DNA of 64,000 nucleotides. It comes from Acidimicrobiia bacterium. GTDB lineage: Bacteria > Actinomycetota > Acidimicrobiia > IMCC26256 > PALSA-610. The position numbers and the translations under genes are program-made. The stretch is from the NCBI GenBank assembly GCA_026002935.1, contig BPGH01000001.1:545965-609964 (forward strand). Direction: 5' to 3'. Shown piece by piece: positions 43,522 through 51,352 of this stretch (positions are counted from its first letter, which is position 1; each line of letters begins with the position of its first letter). The notes under the pieces were generated by a model. The model worked only from the letters and a program-made list of their open reading frames with translations, did no database searches and was not told the origin of the DNA.

Positions 43522-44221
43522 ACGTCGCGCGCGCGGCGATCTGTGTGGGCTCGGCCGGCGTGGTCCCCTGCGGTTCGTACGACAGGGCGACGCCCGTCAC
43601 CGCGGAGACGTCACCGATGACCTCGAAGAGGATCGTGCCCGCCCGCGCCGGGACCGCGCCGACGAGCACCGCCTCCTCCCCGGCACGCAGCCACAGGGTG
43701 AGCACGTGGTCCTCGGGCGGAGCGGCCCCCATCCTGAGCGCGTTGAGCGCGCCGCTGCCGTCGCGCGCCAGCACGACCTCGCCCGTGATGGACCCCTCGA
43801 GCGAGGCCCGGACCGCCCCCGGCCCCGGTTCGGGGACGGCCGCGGCCACCGCCTCGACACGCCCGCGCACCGCCGGGCCCTCGGCACCCCCGGTCGCCAG
43901 CACCGCGACGATCGCCGCCGCCGCGGCCGCGGCCACGGCGAGCACCACCCGGCGGGCGATGCGGCGCCGCCGCGCCGGGCCGAGCGCGGCGGCCCGCGGC
44001 GCCCGGCGGCGCAGGGCCGCCTCGACGACGCGTTCCTCCAGCCCGGGGGGTGGTGCGACCTCGTCGAACGGCAGGTGCGACAGCACGACGCGGTACTCGT
44101 CGAGCAGCTCGCGCTCGCCCGCGGGGAGCTCCGAGCCGTCGAGGTCCTCGGTGCTGCCGCCGAGCGCGCGTGCGATCGCCGCGTCCTCACGCCCGTCGTC
44201 CGGTCCGGCGCGTTGCGTCAT
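43508..44221 (-). CDS. anti-sigma factor, RskA family
   Basis: A 237-residue single-span membrane protein. The cytoplasmic part has ELPAGERELLDEYRVVLSHL and PPPGLEERVVEAALRRRAPR, followed by RRIARRVVLAVAAAAAAAIV as the membrane helix at about residues 88-110. The extracytoplasmic RskA domain has LRMGAAPPEDHVLTLWLRAG and a closing YEPQGTTPAEPTQIAARATF. It should hold the ECF sigma factor encoded directly upstream inactive until a surface signal triggers proteolysis. The start overlaps the sigma stop (ATGA). The usual zinc-binding ZAS motif is not evident, which is common in RskA relatives. Confidence 0.85.
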   Translation of the reverse strand: MTQRAGPDDGREDAAIARALGGSTEDLDGSELPAGERELLDEYRVVLSHLPFDEVAPPPGLEERVVEAALRRRAPRAAALGPARRRRIARRVVLAVAAAAAAAIVAVLATGGAEGPAVRGRVEAVAAAVPEPGPGAVRASLEGSITGEVVLARDGSGALNALRMGAAPPEDHVLTLWLRAGEEAVLVGAVPARAGTILFEVIGDVSAVTGVALSYEPQGTTPAEPTQIAARATFSGS

Positions 44222-44892
44222 CCCGTCACCCCCGCCGCTCTCAACGCCGCCCGCAGCTTCTGCATCCCGCCGCGGATCCGGTACTTGACGGTCCCCTCGG
44301 GCTGGTCGAGCACCTCGGCGACCTGCCGGTACGAGAGGCCCTGGTAGTACGCCAGCTCGATCGGGACGCGTTGCGCCTCGGGCAGCGCGGCGAGCGCGCG
44401 CCTGACCGCGGACGCCACGGCGTCGACGACCACGCGCTCGTCGGGCGGCGGCGGCCCGGGCTCGGACCGCACCCGCTGCTCGGCCGCGTCGTGGCGGCGC
44501 CGCAGCGACTCCTCGGCGCGGACGCGCTCGACCGCGCGGCTGTGCGTCATCGCGAGCAGGTACGAGCGCAGCGAGCCGCGCGCGGGATCGAAGCCCTCGG
44601 GACGCTCCCACAGCCGCACGAACACGTCCTGGGTGACGTCCTGCGCGATCGCGTCGTTGGCGACGATGCGCAGCGCGAGGCCGTACACCGCCGGGGCGTA
44701 CTCGCGGTATGCGTCGTGCAGCGCCTGCTCGTCGCCGGCCGCGAGCCGCGCTGCGAGCGCGTCGTTCGCGCCTGGGCCGGCCACGAGCGACGGCACCTCC
44801 CCGGGGACCTCGGTGACCGCCGCGAGTGTAGGGGCCGCCGCCCGGTGGGCGCCCGCCGCCCCGGGCGGGTCGAGGATCGTGGCGAGGGTCAT
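44218..44892 (-). CDS. ECF sigma factor (SigK-like)
   Basis: A 224-residue ECF sigma factor that redirects RNA polymerase to stress promoters. Region 2 is seen in ALHDAYREYAPAVYGLALRI, AQDVTQDVFVRLWERP and RGSLRSYLLAMTHSRAVERV; region 4 in LAALPEAQRVPIELAYYQGL and SYRQVAEVLDQPEGTVKYRI-RGGMQKLR. The N-terminal 45 residues are extra and poorly structured, so a later start is possible. It is coupled to the RskA-type anti-sigma gene by an ATGA overlap, the standard sigma/anti-sigma arrangement, and probably regulates itself. Confidence 0.92.
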   Translation of the reverse strand: MTLATILDPPGAAGAHRAAAPTLAAVTEVPGEVPSLVAGPGANDALAARLAAGDEQALHDAYREYAPAVYGLALRIVANDAIAQDVTQDVFVRLWERPEGFDPARGSLRSYLLAMTHSRAVERVRAEESLRRRHDAAEQRVRSEPGPPPPDERVVVDAVASAVRRALAALPEAQRVPIELAYYQGLSYRQVAEVLDQPEGTVKYRIRGGMQKLRAALRAAGVTG

Positions 44893-45232
44893 CCGGGGGT
44901 CGGCTCCAGCGGGTACGTGCCGTCGAACGCTCGTCGCTTCGCCGCACCGCCGGCTCCCGGCCCCGGTGGGGCTGGGCTGGTTCACCCGGGGTCGGAAGGC
45001 CCGGCGGTGCGGAGAGCGAGGCCGCGCGGGGCATCGTCGCCCTCGCGCGACCGTGATCGGTTCGCAGGTGCCCGGAATCCGATCGCCGCGCCGGGGGCGG
45101 ACGGGCATTTTCTGCGCCGATGACCCGCGCCCGGGCGGGGCGGCGGCCCGGCCCGCGACGGCCGGGCGCGGTCCGGCTCCTCCCCGCGCCGCGGTCCGGC
45201 CCGCGGGGGTCGCCCCGCGAGAATGGCCGCCG
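44893..45232. other. 340-base intergenic region upstream of sigma and MBL/Rieske genes
   Basis: This gap separates the sigma gene from the divergent metallo-beta-lactamase/Rieske gene. It holds GAGAAT (45219-45224), a -10-like element eight bases before the ATG at 45233. I could not pick out a convincing ECF-type promoter for the sigma operon, nor any small gene. Confidence 0.45.
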
Positions 45233-46768
45233 ATGCGACTCACGTTCCTGGGCCACGTCGGCTTCCACGTCGAGACGGAGCACGGCTCGGTCCTGTGCGA
45301 CCCCTGGTTCACCCCCGCCTACTTCGGGTCGTGGTTCCCCTTCCCGCGCAACGACGACCTCGACCCGGCCGACTTCGCCGCGCCCGACTTCCTCTACGTG
45401 TCGCACCTGCACCGCGACCACTTCGACCCCGAGTTCCTCGCCCGGCACGTACGCAAGGACGTGCGCGTGCTGCTGCCCGACTTCCCGACGCCGTTCCTCG
45501 AGCGCGAGCTGCGCGACCTCGGGTTCCGCCACTTCGTCCGGACGCGCAACGGCGAACGCCACGACGTCGACGGGCTCGAGGTGGCGATCATGGCGATGAC
45601 GGCCCCGGCCGACGGCCCGCTCGGGGACTCCGCGATCGTGATCGGCGACGGCCGCACCCGCCTGTTCGACCAGAACGACGCGCGCCCGGGCGACCCGGCC
45701 GCCGTCCACGCGCTCGGGCCGTTCGACGCGCACGTCGTGCAGTTCTCGGGCGCGATCTGGTACCCGATCGTGTACGACCTCCCGCACCCGCAGCGCGCCC
45801 GGCTCGCCCGCGAGAAGCGCGCCAACCAGATGGCCCGCGCCCGCCGGTACATCGAGTGGGTGAAGGCCCCGAACGTGTTCCCGTGCGCGGGCCCGCCGTG
45901 CTTCCTCGACGAGGCACTGTTCGCGTACAACGACCTCCACGGCGACCCCGAGAACATCTTCCCGGACCAGACCGTCTTCCTCGACGAGCTCGCGCGCGCG
46001 GGTATCGACACGGGCCGGCTCGTCGTGCCGGGTTCCGTCGTCGAGCTCGACGGCGAACGCTGCACGGTCACCCACCCCTCGCCCGACGCCGCCCGGCGGC
46101 CCTTCGCGGAGAAGGAGGCGTACCTGCGCGAGTACCAGCGCGACTGGGCCGGTTGGCTGGCGAGCGAGGTCGCGTCGTGGTCGCACGGACGCCGGGACCT
46201 GCTCGGGGAGCTCGCCGCGTGGTTCGAGCCGCTCGTCGCGCGCGCCCCGATCACGTCGGCGGGCATCGCGGGCGCGGTCGTGATCGACGTGGGCGACGAG
46301 GCGATCGCCGTCGACTTCGTCGAGGGGCGCGTCCGGCCGTGGCGCCCCGGCGAGCCCTACGTCTACAAGGTGGACGTCGACCGGCGGCTCGTCGAGTCGC
46401 TCGTCGAGCGCCACGTCGAGGACTGGGTGAACTCGCTCTTCCTGTCGTGCCGGTTCGTCGCGCACCGGCCCGGCCCGTTCAACGAGTACGTGATGACCTT
46501 CTTCAAGGCCTTGTCGGAGGAGCGCATCGACTACGTCGAGGCGTGCCACCGCGAGGCGCGTGCCGCCGACGAGTGGTTCGAGCGGGACGGCTGGCGGATC
46601 GAACGGTGGTGCCCGCACCGGCAGGCCGACCTGACGCGCTTCGGCGAGATCGACGGGGGCGTGCTCACCTGCTCGCTGCACCACTGGCGGTTCGACCTCG
46701 CGACGGGACGCTGCCTCACCAGCGACGACCGCCGCCTGCGTTGCGAGCGCCTCGGGCCGCCCGGCTGA
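45233..46768 (+). CDS. metallo-beta-lactamase-fold/Rieske [2Fe-2S] fusion protein
   Basis: A 511-residue two-domain protein. Residues 1-300 are a UlaG-like metallo-hydrolase: MRLTFLGHVGFHVETEHGSV, LCDPWFTPAYFGSW and the metal motif SHLHRDHFD (His58, His60, Asp62, His63), then GDSAIVIGDGRTRLFDQNDA. The C-terminal 60 residues are a Rieske cluster site with Cys460-x-His462 and Cys480-x2-His483 (WCPHRQADL, CSLHHWRFD). CMP-sialic acid hydroxylases also pair these domains but in the opposite order, so the role may differ. Many tryptophan and aromatic residues lie between. No electron-donor gene is adjacent. It is followed by a VOC gene. Confidence 0.85.
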   Translation: MRLTFLGHVGFHVETEHGSVLCDPWFTPAYFGSWFPFPRNDDLDPADFAAPDFLYVSHLHRDHFDPEFLARHVRKDVRVLLPDFPTPFLERELRDLGFRHFVRTRNGERHDVDGLEVAIMAMTAPADGPLGDSAIVIGDGRTRLFDQNDARPGDPAAVHALGPFDAHVVQFSGAIWYPIVYDLPHPQRARLAREKRANQMARARRYIEWVKAPNVFPCAGPPCFLDEALFAYNDLHGDPENIFPDQTVFLDELARAGIDTGRLVVPGSVVELDGERCTVTHPSPDAARRPFAEKEAYLREYQRDWAGWLASEVASWSHGRRDLLGELAAWFEPLVARAPITSAGIAGAVVIDVGDEAIAVDFVEGRVRPWRPGEPYVYKVDVDRRLVESLVERHVEDWVNSLFLSCRFVAHRPGPFNEYVMTFFKALSEERIDYVEACHREARAADEWFERDGWRIERWCPHRQADLTRFGEIDGGVLTCSLHHWRFDLATGRCLTSDDRRLRCERLGPPG

Positions 46769-46800
46769 CGGCGGCCGCCCCGCTGCGCGAGGATCCCGCC

Positions 46801-47271
46801 GTGGGCCAGCGCGACGAGCGGACGGTGGCGTTCAACCACGTCGGCCAGTGCGTGACCGACCTGGAGCGGTCGAAGCGCTTCTACACCGAGCTGCTCGGCT
46901 TCACCGTCGAGCGCGAGATCCACCCGCCCGACGACCTGTCGGCGAAGCTCCTGCGGCTGGAGCCGCCGCTCGGCTTCACGGCCTGCTACCTCGTGCGCGA
47001 CGGGCTCGTGCTGGAGCTCCTGCACTTCTCGGCCGAGGGCCGGCCGCGGCCGTTCCGCGAGCGGACGATGGACGAGCCCGGGCTCACGCACGTCTCCCTC
47101 AGCGTCGAGGACCTCGACGGCGTGCTCGCCCGTGTGCCCGGCTACGGCGGCGAGGTGCTCGAGGACACGAACATCGGTCACGGGGTGTTCGTGCGAGACC
47201 CCGACGGCCAGCTCCTCGAGCTGCTCCCGATGTCGTACCGCCGCGGGCTCGACGAGCGCGGCCTGCGCTGA
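46801..47271 (+). CDS. VOC family protein (glyoxalase-like)
   Basis: A 156-residue VOC protein. It has [47 protein letters not shown] and [20 protein letters not shown]. The His of FNHVG, His of LTHVSL and the Glu of QLLELLP give a complete metal triad, so glyoxalase or extradiol dioxygenase activity is possible. The GTG at 46801 stands six bases after GAGGAT with no ribosome binding site. It follows the MBL/Rieske gene by 32 bases and could be read through from it; an aromatic oxidation pathway would suit both, which is only inference. Confidence 0.83.
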   Translation: MGQRDERTVAFNHVGQCVTDLERSKRFYTELLGFTVEREIHPPDDLSAKLLRLEPPLGFTACYLVRDGLVLELLHFSAEGRPRPFRERTMDEPGLTHVSLSVEDLDGVLARVPGYGGEVLEDTNIGHGVFVRDPDGQLLELLPMSYRRGLDERGLR

Positions 47272-47292
47272 GGCCGGCGCGCCGGGCCGCGC

Positions 47293-47766
47293 TCAGGGCA
47301 GCACGTTGCGGAAGGCGCGCTGCAGCAGCGGCGTGCGCGGCTCGCGGAGGTCGACCCGCACCGGGCGCCGGGGCGGCGCGGGCGCGGGCGCCGGCGCGGG
47401 CACGGCCGGCGCGGGCCGGACCGCGGGCGGCGCGGGCGCGGGCACGGCCGGCGCGGGCCGGACCGCGGGCGGCGGGTCCGGGAGCGCCGGGGGCCGCGCG
47501 TCGCGCAGCGCCCACCCGCGGGGCAGCCGGACGTCGCGCGCGTGGGCCCGGCACAGGTCCCCCGCGCGGGGCCCGCCCTGCTCCAGCGGGACGAGCGCGG
47601 CCTCGCGGCGCGTGGCGTGGAAGCGCAGGGTCACGGCGGCGGCCGCGCCGCAACCCGGGCGTGCGCACCGGCGGTGGTCGGTTCCGGCCGGCCGCAGCGC
47701 GACGACCCGGCGATCGGGATCCGGCAGCGGGAGACGACGCAACGGCAAACACCCTTTCCGGGCCAC
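47293..47766 (-). CDS. DUF3499-like Cys-rich protein with Pro/Ala repeat
   Basis: A 157-residue protein. Residues 30-90 resemble DUF3499: [47 protein letters not shown], with paired CxxxxC and C-x2-H residues likely to bind zinc. A Pro/Ala tail ([20 protein letters not shown]) follows, encoded by a 42-base repeat, then [14 protein letters not shown]. The GTG at 47766 has GGGGGGAG four bases before it; the frame is open further up to 47820. It has a paralogue next door (47855-48184) sharing the Cys core and the RxPLLxRAF ending. Function of the family is unknown. Confidence 0.65.
   Translation of the reverse strand: MARKGCLPLRRLPLPDPDRRVVALRPAGTDHRRCARPGCGAAAAVTLRFHATRREAALVPLEQGGPRAGDLCRAHARDVRLPRGWALRDARPPALPDPPPAVRPAPAVPAPAPPAVRPAPAVPAPAPAPAPPRRPVRVDLREPRTPLLQRAFRNVLP
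47394..47474. repeat. 42-base tandem repeat, about two copies
   Basis: The unit starting GCGCGGGCACGGCCGGCGCG at 47394 recurs perfectly at 47436. It lies in frame within the DUF3499-like gene and encodes a 14-residue Pro/Ala/Val-rich unit, so copy-number change would alter the linker length without breaking the frame. Confidence 0.75.
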
Positions 47767-47854
47767 CTGCTCCCCCCGCGAACGCTCATTCTGCCCGACC
47801 GCGACGCGTCGGCGCATCACCGCAGGCCGGGGCGCCCCGGCGCCCGGCGGGAGG

Positions 47855-48184
47855 TCAGAGGCGCCCGGAGCTCTCGAACGCCCTCGCCAGCAGCGGCGAG
47901 CGCGCGTGCAGGAGGGTCCGGGCGTCGGCCGCCGCGTCCCGCCGGTCGGTGACCGCGACCCCGACGGGCTCCGGCCGCGGACCGCCGGCGGTCGCCGGCC
48001 GGCGGTCGTCGAGCCGCCACCCCTGGGGCGGCGTCAGGGTCCGGGCATGGCGCTCGCAGAGCTCGCCGGCGCGGGCCTGCCCGTCGGCGGGCGCGTCGAG
48101 CCACACCGTGCGCTCGCGCGCGTCGAAGGTGAACGTCGCCGTGGCGGCGGACGAGCAACCCGGCCGGGCGCACTGGCGTGGCAC
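47855..48184 (-). CDS. DUF3499-like Cys-rich protein
   Basis: A 109-residue protein with the DUF3499 pattern: [59 protein letters not shown]. Cys residues in CARPGC and Cys/His in LCERH form a probable zinc site. The C-terminal half is a linker ending in [14 protein letters not shown], matching the end of the paralogue at 47293-47766. The GTG at 48184 stands seven bases after TACGGT, leaderless style, and no ribosome binding site is visible. DUF3499 genes are widespread single-copy genes of actinobacteria with unknown function; two tandem copies are unusual. Confidence 0.72.
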   Translation of the reverse strand: MPRQCARPGCSSAATATFTFDARERTVWLDAPADGQARAGELCERHARTLTPPQGWRLDDRRPATAGGPRPEPVGVAVTDRRDAAADARTLLHARSPLLARAFESSGRL

Positions 48185-48272
48185 GGTGCGCACCGTACCG
48201 CTCCGGTGCGCGCGCGGCGTGTCATCCTGTCCCGGCGCGGCTCGGGCGCGCGGAAGGGAGCGGTGCGAGGCC

Positions 48273-49082
48273 GTGCGACGGGGATGGTCGATCCGGGTGC
48301 CGGCGTCGTCGGCGAACCTCGGTCCCGCCTTCGACGCCCTCGGCCTCGCGCTGTCCGCGTACCTCGTTGTCTCCGACGAGGGCGAGCCCGCGCCGGAGAC
48401 GCATCCCGCGGTGCGGGCGTTCCGCCACGCGGGCGGGGAAGGCCCGCTGCACGTCGCCGCGGAGTTCCCGGGCGGGCGGGGGCTGGGCTTCTCCGGTGCG
48501 GCGCGGGTCGCCGGGGTGCTCGGTGCGTACGTGCAGCGGGGCCGGACGCCGTACGAGGTGCGGGCGTCGGTGCTGCGCACCGCCGCGGCGCTCGAGGGGC
48601 ACGCCGACAACGTCGCCGCGTCGCTGCACGGCGGTGTCGTCGCCGTCGCCGGCTCCCACGTGGTGCGGGTCCCGCTCGGACGCGAGCCCGCGGTCGTCGT
48701 GTGGGTGCCGGGGCGCGAGACCCCGACGAGCGGCGCGCGCCGGCTGCTGCCCGAGCAGGTGCCCTTCGAGGACGCGGTGTTCAACGTCGGGCGAACGGCC
48801 CTGCTGGTCGCCGCGCTCGCGTCGGGCGAGACGGAGGTGCTGCGGCAGGCGACCGAGGACCGGCTCCACCAGGACCGCCGCCTCGCTCGGGCGCCGGAGT
48901 CGCGCGCGGCGATGGACGCGGCGCTCGCGGCGGGCGCGTGGGCGGCGTGGCTGTCGGGCTCGGGGCCGTCGGTCGCCGCGCTCGTCGACCCGCGCGACGC
49001 GGCGCGGGTCGCGGGGGCGCTGCCGGGCAACGGCCGCGCCATCGAGCTGCGCGTCGACGACGAGGGGGCGGTGGTGGCGTGA
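48273..49082 (+). CDS. thrB: homoserine kinase-like GHMP kinase
   Basis: A 269-residue GHMP-superfamily kinase, somewhat shorter than the 300 residues usual for homoserine kinase. The N terminus [20 protein letters not shown] and the later [20 protein letters not shown] are characteristic of ThrB, which phosphorylates homoserine in threonine synthesis. The ATP loop [20 protein letters not shown] differs from the usual GLGSSAA, having FSG in place of SSA. The closing [17 protein letters not shown] is typical. The GTG at 48273 overlaps no other gene; its stop overlaps the SDR start (GTGA). No thrA or thrC lies nearby, so a divergent kinase with another substrate is possible. Confidence 0.68.
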   Translation: MRRGWSIRVPASSANLGPAFDALGLALSAYLVVSDEGEPAPETHPAVRAFRHAGGEGPLHVAAEFPGGRGLGFSGAARVAGVLGAYVQRGRTPYEVRASVLRTAAALEGHADNVAASLHGGVVAVAGSHVVRVPLGREPAVVVWVPGRETPTSGARRLLPEQVPFEDAVFNVGRTALLVAALASGETEVLRQATEDRLHQDRRLARAPESRAAMDAALAAGAWAAWLSGSGPSVAALVDPRDAARVAGALPGNGRAIELRVDDEGAVVA

Positions 49083-49852
49083 GGGTCGCCGGGCGGCACG
49101 TGGTGGTCACCGGCGCCGCGGGCGGGATCGGCGCCGCGCTCGCCCGCCGCTTCGCGGCGGAGGGGGCCGCCGCGGTCGTCTGTGCGGACGTGGACGAGGC
49201 GTCGTTGCGGCGCGTCGCGGCCGGGATCGGGGCCACCGCCGTCGTGTGCGACGTGCGCGACGCGGGCGCCGTCGCCGCGCTCGTCGAATCGGCCGAGGCG
49301 CAGCACGGGCCGATCGACCTGTTCTGCTCCAACGCCGGGGTCGCGATCCCCGGCGGTCCCGACGCGCCCGAGGAGGCCTGGCGGGCGAGCATCGAGATCA
49401 ACGTGATGGCGCACGTGCACGCGGCCCGCGTCCTCGTGCCGCGCATGATCGAACGGGGCGGGGGCTACCTGCTGCAGACGGCCTCGGCGGCGGGACTGCT
49501 GACGCAGCTCGGCTCCGCGCCGTACTCGGTCTCGAAGCACGCGGCCGTCGCGTTCGCGGAGTGGCTCGCGATCACCTACGGGGACCGGGGACTGAAGGTG
49601 TCGGTCCTCGCGCCGCAGGCGGTGCGCACGGCCATGACCGCCGGGGTGCCCGGCGGCGGGGTCGCGGGGGTCGACGGCATGCTCGAGCCCGACGACGTCG
49701 CCGAGGCGGTGGTGCGCGGGCTCGAGGCCGAGTCCTTCCTGATCCTCCCGCACCCGCAGGTGCTGGAGTACTTCCGGCGCAAGGCCGCCGACTACGACCG
49801 CTGGATCCGGGGGATGCAGCGGCTCCAGCAACGGTTCGCGCCGCCGGGGTGA
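49079..49852 (+). CDS. short-chain dehydrogenase/reductase
   Basis: A 257-residue classical SDR. The cofactor loop is [20 protein letters not shown] with acidic ADVDEAS (NAD-type), then [11 protein letters not shown], the catalytic Ser in [13 protein letters not shown] and [15 protein letters not shown] supplying Tyr and Lys. [15 protein letters not shown] follows, and the C terminus ([20 protein letters not shown]) is a helix found in SDRs acting on bulky acyl or steroid substrates. The GTG at 49079 overlaps the kinase stop, so the two are co-translated. The pair does not match a known pathway. Confidence 0.87.
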   Translation: MRVAGRHVVVTGAAGGIGAALARRFAAEGAAAVVCADVDEASLRRVAAGIGATAVVCDVRDAGAVAALVESAEAQHGPIDLFCSNAGVAIPGGPDAPEEAWRASIEINVMAHVHAARVLVPRMIERGGGYLLQTASAAGLLTQLGSAPYSVSKHAAVAFAEWLAITYGDRGLKVSVLAPQAVRTAMTAGVPGGGVAGVDGMLEPDDVAEAVVRGLEAESFLILPHPQVLEYFRRKAADYDRWIRGMQRLQQRFAPPG

Positions 49853-49889
49853 GGCGCGCGTCGCGCGCCGGCGCACCTAGCCTGCGGCC

Positions 49890-51326
49890 GTGCCGCCCGA
49901 ACGCGTGGCCGACGCGCTGCGAGCGATCGACGCCGGGTTCGACGCGGCGCGCCGCGACCTCGAGGAGCTCGTCCGCATCCCGAGCGTCAGCGCCGCCCCC
50001 GAACACCGCGCGGACGTGCACGCGAGCGCGGAGGCGACGGCCCGCCAGCTCGAGCGCGCCGGGCTCGAGCGCGTGCGGCTCGCCACCGTCGACGGGTCGC
50101 ACCCGTACGTGATCGGCGAGTGGTCGCACGCGGGGCCGGACGCGCCGACCGTCCTCCTCTACGCCCACCACGACGTGCAGCCGCCCGGGGTGGTCGAACG
50201 GTGGGCGTCGGATCCGTTCGTGCCGGAGGAGCGCGGCGGGCGCCTCTACGGCCGCGGCACCGCGGACGACAAGGCCGGCGCCGTCGCGCACGCGTGCGCG
50301 GTGGGGGCGTGGCTCACGGCGACGGGTGCCCTGCCGTGCAACGTCCGGGTCGTCGTCGAGGGCGAGGAGGAGATCGGTTCCCCCTCGCTGCACGCGTTCC
50401 TCACGCGCCACCGGGACGAGCTGCGGTCCGACGTCCTGGTGCTCGCCGACGCCGGCAACTGGCGCGTCGGCGTGCCCGGGCTGACCTACTCGCTGCGGGG
50501 CCTCGTGACGGTCGACGTCGAGCTGCGCGCGCTCGACGGGCCGGTGCACTCGGGCATGGCGGGCGGCGCCGTCCCCGACCCGATGATGGCGCTCGCGCGC
50601 GTCCTCGCCTCGATGGTCGACGAGCACGGCGACCCGGCGGTCGACGGCCTGTGGGACGACGTCGCGCCGCTCAGCGCACGCCAGCGGGAGCCGATCGCGG
50701 GCTTCGACGACGCGCCCGACGCGTACGCGCGCGCCCTGGGGTTGCGGCCGGGGGTCCGGCTCGCGGGCGACCCGGGCGTGCCGGTCCACGCGCGCCTGTG
50801 GTGGCGGCCCGCCCTCACCGTCATCGGGATCGACGCCCACCCGATCACCGGGTCGTCGAACCAGATCCTCGCCCGCGCCGCGGCGCGCGTCAGCCTGCGC
50901 CTGGCGCCCGGTCAGGACCCGCGCCGCGTCGCCGACCGGGTGCGCGCGCACGTCGAGCGGCGGGTGCCGTTCGGGCTCGAGCTGCACGTCCGGGCGCTCG
51001 ACGGCGCGCCCGCGTGGTCGTGCTCGCCCGAGGGCCCCGCGTTCGACGCGGCGGTCGCGGCGCTGCGCGAGGGGTTCGGCGCGGAACCCGTCCTGATGGG
51101 CGTCGGCGGGTCGATCCCCTTCGTCGGCCCCTTCGCCGACGCGTTCGGCGGCATCCCGGCCCTGCTGCTCGGGCCCTCGGACCCGCACAGCCGGATCCAC
51201 GGGGAGGACGAGAGCCTCCACCTCGGGGACTGGCGGAGCCTGATGCGTGCCGAGGTGCTGCTGCTGGCGGGGCTCGGCGCCCGGTCCCCCGACGAGCTGC
51301 GCGCCGCAACGGCCGGCCCGCGCTGA
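49890..51326 (+). CDS. M20-family metallopeptidase (dipeptidase/deacylase)
   Basis: A 478-residue cytoplasmic zinc amidohydrolase of family M20, active on dipeptides or N-acyl amino acids. The catalytic core shows LLYAHHDVQPPGVVERWASD, GRGTADDKAGAVAH and VVEGEEEIGSPSLHAFLTRH, with metal Asp in LVLADAGNWRVG and C-terminal His in PHSRIHGEDESLHL. The dimerisation (lid) domain runs about residues 200-360, containing GPVHSGMAGGAVPDPMMALA. The nearest group is the CNDP-like long M20 dipeptidases. The GTG at 49890 follows TAGCCT by six bases, indicating a leaderless transcript separate from the upstream SDR. Confidence 0.89.
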   Translation: MPPERVADALRAIDAGFDAARRDLEELVRIPSVSAAPEHRADVHASAEATARQLERAGLERVRLATVDGSHPYVIGEWSHAGPDAPTVLLYAHHDVQPPGVVERWASDPFVPEERGGRLYGRGTADDKAGAVAHACAVGAWLTATGALPCNVRVVVEGEEEIGSPSLHAFLTRHRDELRSDVLVLADAGNWRVGVPGLTYSLRGLVTVDVELRALDGPVHSGMAGGAVPDPMMALARVLASMVDEHGDPAVDGLWDDVAPLSARQREPIAGFDDAPDAYARALGLRPGVRLAGDPGVPVHARLWWRPALTVIGIDAHPITGSSNQILARAAARVSLRLAPGQDPRRVADRVRAHVERRVPFGLELHVRALDGAPAWSCSPEGPAFDAAVAALREGFGAEPVLMGVGGSIPFVGPFADAFGGIPALLLGPSDPHSRIHGEDESLHLGDWRSLMRAEVLLLAGLGARSPDELRAATAGPR

Positions 51327-51352
51327 GCCGGCGGACCGCGGGGCCCGGCCCG

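Noticed and set aside
48273..49082. Threonine-biosynthesis operon
   Set aside because: Only the homoserine-kinase-like gene is present; neighbours are an SDR and DUF3499 genes, so no thr operon can be claimed.
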